From Streptomyces rugosispiralis (GTDB taxonomy: Bacteria > Actinomycetota > Actinomycetes > Streptomycetales > Streptomycetaceae): DNA of 64,000 nt. The stretch's first letter is position 1; every line of letters begins with the position of its first letter. Under the pieces are notes generated by a model. That model ran no database searches. It was not told the origin of the DNA and saw only the letters and a list, made by a program, of their open reading frames with translations. The stretch covers positions 118,224-182,223 of the forward strand of contig NZ_JANIAA010000017.1 of NCBI RefSeq assembly GCF_024505145.1. The letters run 5' to 3'. This document shows positions 58,595 to 64,000 of the stretch, in pieces. The translations under genes were made by a program, and so were the position numbers.

Positions 58595-59772
58595 GCCTCG
58601 AACTCCACGGGGAGCGCGGTCAGCGAGCGGATGAACGGGTTCTTGCTGTGGCCGATCTCGGAGGCGGGAACGCCCAGCCGCAGGTCGGGGAACCGCCGGA
58701 CCAGGCTCTCCAGGGCGATCTGCCCCTCCACCCTGGCCAGCGGCGCGCCGATGCAGTAGTGGATGCCGTGGCCGAACTGGAGATGCACGGCGGAGTCCCT
58801 GGTCAGGTCCAGCCGCTCGCCGTCGGTGAAGTGTGCCGGGTCGGAGTGTGCGGCGTCCATGTCCAGGAGCACCTGGTCGCCGGCGCGGATGGGTACGGAG
58901 CCGATCTCCACGTCCTCGTTGGCGAAACGCACGACGAGGATGCCCGGCCCGGCGTGCCGGAGCAGCTCCTCCAGACCGCGCCCGGCCAGCTCGGGGTCCT
59001 TGCGCAGCAGCTCCATCTGGTCCGGCTGGGACAGCAGCGAGAAGACCGCGTTGCTGATGAAGCTGCCGGTCAGCTCGTATCCGGCGATCAGCATCATCCG
59101 GGCGGTGGCGACCACCTCGCGGTGGCTGAGCCGGTCGTCCTCGTGTGCGGACATCAGATCGCTGATCAAGTCGTCCTCGGGGGCCTTCCGCCGGGCCTCG
59201 GCGAGGTCCTCCATGTACGTCCACAGCTTGGTGGCGGCGTCCTGGGAACGCGCGGCGGTGTCCGGGTCCAGCGGGGGCATGAGCATCAGATCGGCCCATT
59301 GGTGGAATTCGGTGCGGTCGGCGATGGGCACGCCGAGGAGTTCACAGATCACCTGCATGGGCAGCGGGATGGCCAGCGCGGTGACGAGATCGGCCCGGCC
59401 GTCGACGGCGATCCGGTCCAGCAGTGTGTCGGTGATCTCCTGCACCCGCGGCCGCAGGCTCTCCACCCTGCGGGCGGTGAACGCCTTGGCGAGCAGTCTG
59501 CGCAGGCGGGTGTGCTGGGGTGGATTGGTGCCGGGCAGCGTGTCCTCGAACAGCCCGCTCACCGGAGTGGACTGGCCCTGGGAGGCGGCGTAGGCGGCGG
59601 CCGGGCTCATGCCGGGGTGTCCGAGACAGTCCCGGACGTCTTCGTAGCGGGAGACGAGCCATGCCGTGGTGCCGTGCATCGTGATCTGCCGCGGAGGGCC
59701 GTGCTTGCGCAGCTCCTCGGCGACGGATTGCGGGTCGAGGATGCGAAGTTCTTCTTCGGGGGTGTCAGCCAT
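58570..59772 (-). CDS. cytochrome P450 of the ansamycin cluster
   Basis: A 400-residue soluble bacterial P450. MMLIAGYELTGSFISNAVF is the I-helix with an unusual A-G-Y-E-L-T in place of the common A-G-x-E-T; EELLRHAGPG is the ExxR region; FGHGIHYCIGAPLARVE is the haem-thiolate loop with the axial Cys. It needs ferredoxin partners, which are not in the window. Transcribed in line with the PKS, amide synthase and luciferase-like genes, it should hydroxylate or epoxidise the ansamycin. AAGGAG lies 14 bp before the ATG. It is the last gene of the operon. Confidence 0.93.
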   Translation of the reverse strand: MADTPEEELRILDPQSVAEELRKHGPPRQITMHGTTAWLVSRYEDVRDCLGHPGMSPAAAYAASQGQSTPVSGLFEDTLPGTNPPQHTRLRRLLAKAFTARRVESLRPRVQEITDTLLDRIAVDGRADLVTALAIPLPMQVICELLGVPIADRTEFHQWADLMLMPPLDPDTAARSQDAATKLWTYMEDLAEARRKAPEDDLISDLMSAHEDDRLSHREVVATARMMLIAGYELTGSFISNAVFSLLSQPDQMELLRKDPELAGRGLEELLRHAGPGILVVRFANEDVEIGSVPIRAGDQVLLDMDAAHSDPAHFTDGERLDLTRDSAVHLQFGHGIHYCIGAPLARVEGQIALESLVRRFPDLRLGVPASEIGHSKNPFIRSLTALPVEFEAQRPAGAG

Positions 59773-59848
59773 GGCGGTACCACGTTCTCCTTCTGCTTCG
59801 GTGATGCCGATGCCGTGTCGGCTTTGCTGTCAGCTCCGGGCTCCGGAG

Positions 59849-61075
59849 TCAGCTCTGGCTCCGGGCGGGGATGATGTAGTCGGGGTCGGCCGTCCGTGGC
59901 GGCTCGCGCCGGGCCATGGCGGCGTCGATGGCGGGCCGGAGCCGGGCCGCCTTCAGCCGTTCGGCGGTCTCGTCGCGCTCCTTGAACTCGGGCAGCACCT
60001 CCTTGGCGAAGAGCTCCAGCGACTCGCAGATGTGCTCGTGCCGGGTCCCACCGCCTTGAACGAGGAAGATCGCCTGGTCCAGTCCGGCCTCCTCGTGCAG
60101 CCGCAGGAAGTCGCGTATCTGACGCGGGTTGCCCACCGCGCCCCGGGCCGGATTGCCCAGTGGCATACCGGGCTTGCCGAAGGCGGAGCGGCCCATGCCG
60201 TGCTTGTCGCGGTCCCGCTGGAACTCCTCCCACAGCCGGGTGCGGCCCGGTGCGGCGGTGCCGAAGCCCGCGTAGAAGCCGAGGCCGAAGTTGAAGAACT
60301 GGACGCCGTCGACGGCGCGTTCCACCGCCGTGGTCTCGTCCTGGTGGCAGAACATCGGAATGGTCGCGGCGATTTGGGCATTGACCGCGAATCCCGCGGG
60401 TACGCAGTCCGCGGACTCGATGCCCGAGTAGTAGGCGTCGACCCACTTCTTGGTCTCCGCCGGCCCGAAGAAGGAGAAGTTCAGCGCGCCGAGGCCCTTG
60501 GTGGCCGCGATGCGGATCGCGTCCCGGTTGCCGCAGGCCATCCACATCGGCGGATGAGGTTTCTGCCGCGGCTTGGGCAGCACATTGCGGACCGGAGCGG
60601 ACACGTACTTGCCCTCGACCCCGGCGAAGGGCTCCTCGACGAACATACGGGCGACGGCGTCCACCGCCTCCGCCCACTGATCCCGTTTGACGGAGCGCTC
60701 CACGCCGAATCCGCCCAGCTCGGTGGGGGTGGTGGACTCGCCCGTGCCGAAGTCCACCCGCCCGTCGGAGAGCAGATCCAGCGTGGCGATCCGCTCGGCG
60801 ACCCGTGCCGTCGGATTGAACCCCGGGGGCATCAGAGCGACCGCGTGGCCGATGCGGATGCGGCTGGTGCGCTGGCTGACCGCGCCGAGGAACACCTCCG
60901 GCGCGGACATGTGCGAGTACTCCTCCAGGAAGTGGTGCTCAGGGCACCACACATGGTCGAAGCCCAGCCGATCGGCCAGCTCGATCTCCTCCAACATCTC
61001 CTTGAACAGGCGGTGTTCGGAGTCCTGGGTCCAGGGTCGGGGCAGCTGGGCCCCGTACAGCAAGCCGAATTTCAT
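59849..61075 (-). CDS. luciferase-like (LLM) flavin-dependent monooxygenase
   Basis: A 408-residue TIM-barrel protein of the bacterial luciferase family. MKFGLLYGAQLPRPW, LGFDHVWCPEHHFLEEYS, RIRIGHAVALMPPGFNP and LLSDGRVDFGTGES are its flavin-binding strands. Such enzymes use reduced FMN or F420. Luciferase-like members in several naphthalenic ansamycin clusters are linked to Baeyer-Villiger oxidation of the macrocycle, which is a reasonable but untested role here. It sits between the amide synthase (98 bp) and P450 (77 bp) genes on one strand. The ribosome site is weak (GAGAGTGA). Confidence 0.9.
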   Translation of the reverse strand: MKFGLLYGAQLPRPWTQDSEHRLFKEMLEEIELADRLGFDHVWCPEHHFLEEYSHMSAPEVFLGAVSQRTSRIRIGHAVALMPPGFNPTARVAERIATLDLLSDGRVDFGTGESTTPTELGGFGVERSVKRDQWAEAVDAVARMFVEEPFAGVEGKYVSAPVRNVLPKPRQKPHPPMWMACGNRDAIRIAATKGLGALNFSFFGPAETKKWVDAYYSGIESADCVPAGFAVNAQIAATIPMFCHQDETTAVERAVDGVQFFNFGLGFYAGFGTAAPGRTRLWEEFQRDRDKHGMGRSAFGKPGMPLGNPARGAVGNPRQIRDFLRLHEEAGLDQAIFLVQGGGTRHEHICESLELFAKEVLPEFKERDETAERLKAARLRPAIDAAMARREPPRTADPDYIIPARSQS

Positions 61076-61172
61076 GGCGCATCATCACTCTCATCTGCTG
61101 GTCGTCGGCGGCGGGCTCGGTCGGGACCGCTTGCTGGGACGGGCCGGGACGGGGATGGCGGCACCGGTTCGG

Positions 61173-61931
61173 TCAGTCGCGACCGTCCCAGTACGTGTCG
61201 AGCACCTGGGCGCGCTGTTCCGGATCGACGAGGAGGGTGACCTTCTCATGGCCGTCCTCCACGATCGTGAACATGTTGTTGGTGAGGAAGACCTGCCCCT
61301 TGTCGATGGCGCGCCTGCGCCGGCGCATCGCCGCCAGAATGGCCGGGCCATTGCCATCACCGACGCCGGCCCAGGCGTCATAGGTCCTGGGCTCGGTGGT
61401 GAAGCGGTAGGTGGTGCGCCAGTCGTGATCCAGGGTCTTGGCCTGCAGCACGAGAAAGCCGTCCCGCCGGATCAGCCGGAACGCACAGCCGTACTGCCAC
61501 TGCACCTCCTCCTCGGACAGGCGCAGCGGCTCGGTGAAGCACAGACCGGCGTGTCCCACGTCGGCCAGCCACTCCTGCCCCTCGATACGGACGAGCATCA
61601 GCATGTGTTCGGGGTCGGGGGCGAAGATGTCACCGGGCAGATACGTGCCTCCGCTGATGACGTCCAAGTCATAGCCCAGATCGCGGAGCAAGCGGGCGAA
61701 CAGGGTGTTCAGCTCCAGACACATGCCACCGTCGCCGGTCGGCACGATGGCCTCGAATGCCTTGTCGATATCGATGTCGGCCATGTTCTCCGCGCTGAGG
61801 CGGTGGGTGTGGTTGGTGTCATAGGGGACCGTCATCAGATGGCTGCGGTGCAACTGCCGCAGGTTCGGCAGGGTGGGGGCGGGCGGCTGGGAGAACCCCA
61901 GATGCGCCAGGTACGTCTCCGCGCTGAACAT
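61173..61931 (-). CDS. rifF: RifF-like amide synthase (arylamine N-acetyltransferase family)
   Basis: A 252-residue arylamine-N-acetyltransferase fold. TGDGGMCLELNTLFARLL holds the catalytic Cys; PEHMLMLVRIEGQEWLADVG the His and Asp. LHRSHLMTVPYDTNHTHR is the N-terminal NAT helix. In ansamycin clusters this enzyme takes the finished chain from the last ACP and closes the macrolactam through the aryl amine of the AHBA starter. It lies 64 bp downstream of a PKS gene that ends in an ACP without thioesterase, exactly the expected place. The ATG at 61931 follows GAAAGGGA; the longer frame upstream is out of register with the PKS. Confidence 0.93.
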   Translation of the reverse strand: MFSAETYLAHLGFSQPPAPTLPNLRQLHRSHLMTVPYDTNHTHRLSAENMADIDIDKAFEAIVPTGDGGMCLELNTLFARLLRDLGYDLDVISGGTYLPGDIFAPDPEHMLMLVRIEGQEWLADVGHAGLCFTEPLRLSEEEVQWQYGCAFRLIRRDGFLVLQAKTLDHDWRTTYRFTTEPRTYDAWAGVGDGNGPAILAAMRRRRRAIDKGQVFLTNNMFTIVEDGHEKVTLLVDPEQRAQVLDTYWDGRD

Positions 61932-61995
61932 GTGCGATCCCTTTCTTGCCGCTTCGGTCGGGGTTGGTCCAGCTGAACCGGGTGCGGGGGCCGAG

Positions 61996-64000
61996 TCACT
62001 CCTGGGCGGCTCCAGGGGCGGGGGCAGCACCAGAGGGAGCGTCCGCGTCCGCCTTCTCCAGCTCGTCCCGCAGTTGCCAGGCCAGCATCCGGAGGGTCGG
62101 GTGGTCGAAGACAAAGCTGGGAGGCAGCCGCAGCGCGGTGCGCTTGGCCAGGCGGTCGCGTAGTTCCACCGCCATGAGTGAGTCCAGACCGATCTCGGTG
62201 AACAGGAGGTCCGGGTCGAGGGTGGCGGCCGCCGAGTGTCCCAGCACCCGGGCGGCCTCCTGCCGCACCATGTCCAGCAGGATCCGCTCCCGCTCCTCGG
62301 GATCCGCCCCGGCCAGTCGGCCGGTCACCAGGCCCTCATCGGCCGTGGCCCGAGGGGCAGCGGCTCGGCGGGCCGCCGGGGCCAGCCGGCGCAGCATCGG
62401 GTGGACCGCCCCGCCGGCGGCTTGGCCACGGAGCGCGCCGAGGTCCAGCCTGATGGGGAGGACCATGGGTGCGGGCGTACGCAGTGCGGTGTCGAACAGT
62501 TCCATGCCCTCGACCGGGGACAAGGGGGCGACACCGCCACGTGTCATACGGCGCTGGTCCGCATCGCCGAGGCGGCCGGTCATCCCTGTTCCGGCGGTCT
62601 GCTGCCACATGCCCCAGGCCAGGGACACGGCGGGCAGCCCCTCGGCCCGGCGCTGATGGGCCAGCGCGTCGAGGTAGGCGTTGGCGGCGGCGTAGTTGCC
62701 CTGTCCCGCGTTGCCCAGAGTGCCGGCGGCGGAGGAGAACAGGACGAAGGCGGAGAGGTCCAGGTCCCGGGTCAGCTCATGCAGATGGCGCGCACCATCC
62801 ACCTTCGGCCGGAACACCGCGTCCATACGTTCCGGGGTCAACGCGGTCAGCACCCCGTCATCCAGAACACCGGCCGTATGCACCACCGCCGACAACGGAG
62901 CGTCCTCCGGGACAGCGTCCAGCAGCCCGGCCACCTCGTCGCGGTCGGCCACATCACACGCGACGATCCGTATCCGCGCACCCGCCTCGACCAGTTCCGC
63001 CTCCAACTCGGCGGCGCCAACGGCCTCGGGCCCGCTCCGACTGGCCAGCACCAGACTCCGCACTCCCCGCACGGTCACCAGATGCCGCGCCACCACCGCG
63101 CCCAGCGCCCCCGTACCACCCGTCACCAACACCGTCCCGCCGGACCCCGAACCACCCGGACCGGCTTGGGGTACATCCGTGACACGGGTGAGGTGCCGGG
63201 CGAAGCAGGTGCCGTCGCGTAGGGCCAGTTGGCGCTGGTCACCGGCGAGCAGTGCGGGCAGCAACGCGGTGGGTATCGTCGCCCGGTCGACATCGAGGAG
63301 GAGAATCCGCCCGGGGTTCTCCGCTTGTGCGGACCCCACCAGGCCCCATACGGCGGCCGCCGCCGGTTCGACCGGATCGGCCTCCCGGACGGCGACGGCA
63401 CCCCGCGTCACCACGACCAGCCGACTGGACGCCAACGAAGGCTCGGCCAGCCACGCCTGTACGACCCGCAGCACCCGCCCGGTCAGCTCCCGCACCTCGG
63501 CCGTACCGTCGCCGAGGTCCAGCAGCAGCACGTCCGGTTGGGAGGTCTCCGGCGTCCTGGCCAGGTGGTGTACGTCCTCGGCGTCGCCCACCGATACGGG
63601 TTCCACGGTCGTACCGTCCGGCCGAACCGGCAGTTCCTCCCATGCGACGCGGAACATCCGGTCCGCCGTCGCCGCCGCCGTGCCGAACTGCTCGGAACCG
63701 ACCGGACGGGACACCACCGAGCCCACCGAAGCCACGGGGGCGCCGCTCTCATCGGCCAATTCCAGGGACATGGTGTGCGGGCCGGACGGTGTCACGCGTA
63801 CCCGCAGTGCCGAGGCCCCCGAGGCATGCAGCGCCACCTCTCGATAGGCGAACGGCAGCACGAGCTCCGCATCGGCCTCGTCGCGGTTGTGGAAGGCCAC
63901 GGTGTGCATGGCGGCGTCCAGGAGTGCCGGGTGGAGCCCGAACCCCGCCGCCTGGACCCGATGTTCCTCCGGCAGAGCCACTTCCGCGTACACCGCTCCA
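61996..64000 (-). CDS. type I modular polyketide synthase, terminal module (partial: DH-KR-ACP)
   Basis: The C-terminal 668 residues of a modular PKS, open past the right edge. From the edge inwards: the end of a dehydratase (FGLHPALLDAAMHTV with its Asp), a ketoreductase structural half, then the NADPH-binding VLVTGGTGALGAVVARHLV near 63130. The motif HTAGVLDDGVL (LDD, B-type stereochemistry) and the catalytic QGNYAAANAYLDALA follow, and an ACP with IGLDSLMAVELRDRL near 62170. There is no enoylreductase between DH and KR and no thioesterase at the end. Termination at an ACP followed by an amide synthase identifies the release end of an ansamycin PKS. Confidence 0.95.
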   Translation of the reverse strand, partial: GAVYAEVALPEEHRVQAAGFGLHPALLDAAMHTVAFHNRDEADAELVLPFAYREVALHASGASALRVRVTPSGPHTMSLELADESGAPVASVGSVVSRPVGSEQFGTAAATADRMFRVAWEELPVRPDGTTVEPVSVGDAEDVHHLARTPETSQPDVLLLDLGDGTAEVRELTGRVLRVVQAWLAEPSLASSRLVVVTRGAVAVREADPVEPAAAAVWGLVGSAQAENPGRILLLDVDRATIPTALLPALLAGDQRQLALRDGTCFARHLTRVTDVPQAGPGGSGSGGTVLVTGGTGALGAVVARHLVTVRGVRSLVLASRSGPEAVGAAELEAELVEAGARIRIVACDVADRDEVAGLLDAVPEDAPLSAVVHTAGVLDDGVLTALTPERMDAVFRPKVDGARHLHELTRDLDLSAFVLFSSAAGTLGNAGQGNYAAANAYLDALAHQRRAEGLPAVSLAWGMWQQTAGTGMTGRLGDADQRRMTRGGVAPLSPVEGMELFDTALRTPAPMVLPIRLDLGALRGQAAGGAVHPMLRRLAPAARRAAAPRATADEGLVTGRLAGADPEERERILLDMVRQEAARVLGHSAAATLDPDLLFTEIGLDSLMAVELRDRLAKRTALRLPPSFVFDHPTLRMLAWQLRDELEKADADAPSGAAPAPGAAQE

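Overview
The window is high-GC DNA with the codon usage, GC-rich stem-loop terminators, TAnnnT promoters and occasional TTA (bldA) codons of a Streptomyces or close relative. There are no rRNA or tRNA genes, transposases, phage genes or CRISPR arrays. All calls come from reading the sequence; no database search was possible.

Layout. (1) 0-1.05 kb: a fumarylacetoacetate-hydrolase gene cut by the window edge, then a frameshifted MFS transporter remnant and a GntR/FCD regulator fragment. (2) 1.07-18.1 kb: mostly ordinary chromosomal genes. These include a polyprenyl synthase/TPR pair behind twin palindromic operators, DUF4186, acetyltransferase, TetR-tautomerase, DUF2269, lipoate ligase, TetR-crotonase-thioesterase, CapA, PPOX oxidoreductase, an orphan histidine kinase, a large LuxR-type AAA regulator, MBL hydrolase-carboxylesterase and an MHYT membrane protein. 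(3) 18.5-38.2 kb: a dense island whose genes mostly overlap by ATGA. It holds a CHAT protease-like TPR protein, an MbcA/ParS-like protein and a RES (NAD-degrading) protein on the plus strand. An FHA/zinc-ribbon protein, a two-module AAA+ ATPase, a helical protein and a membrane-anchored kinase-like protein lie on the minus strand. Then come a macro-domain protein, a radical-SAM protein, an unknown protein, a vWA-like lipoprotein, a membrane coiled-coil protein and an isochorismatase-like membrane protein. This is the best candidate for an undescribed system: an NAD/ADP-ribose-centred, nucleotide-switched conflict or programmed-death apparatus. Its CHAT-RES operon carries an early TTA codon.

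(4) 38.2-43.9 kb: a MerR regulator and an AHBA (3-amino-5-hydroxybenzoate) sub-cluster with homologues of rifN, rifJ, rifK, rifL and rifM around a divergent promoter. (5) 44.0-56.4 kb: genes with no obvious link to ansamycin synthesis. They are an ECF sigma factor, a Met/His-rich membrane protein and PepSY protein, a thioredoxin-reductase-like flavoprotein, a streptogrisin-like protease, a degenerate SpoIIE-type phosphatase and a large membrane-anchored STAND-like NTPase. (6) 56.5-58.6 kb: an alkylation-repair trio (Ogt, 2OG-Fe(II) oxygenase, AlkB). (7) 58.6-64 kb, minus strand: the terminal end of an ansamycin polyketide cluster. The last PKS module (DH-KR-ACP, no thioesterase) runs off the right edge and is followed by a RifF-type amide synthase, a luciferase-like monooxygenase and a P450.

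Together, regions 4 and 7 imply an ansamycin producer. AHBA made by region 4 would prime the PKS, and the amide synthase would close the macrolactam. The aminoDHQ synthase and aminoDAHP synthase genes (rifG, rifH) are not in the window and must lie elsewhere.
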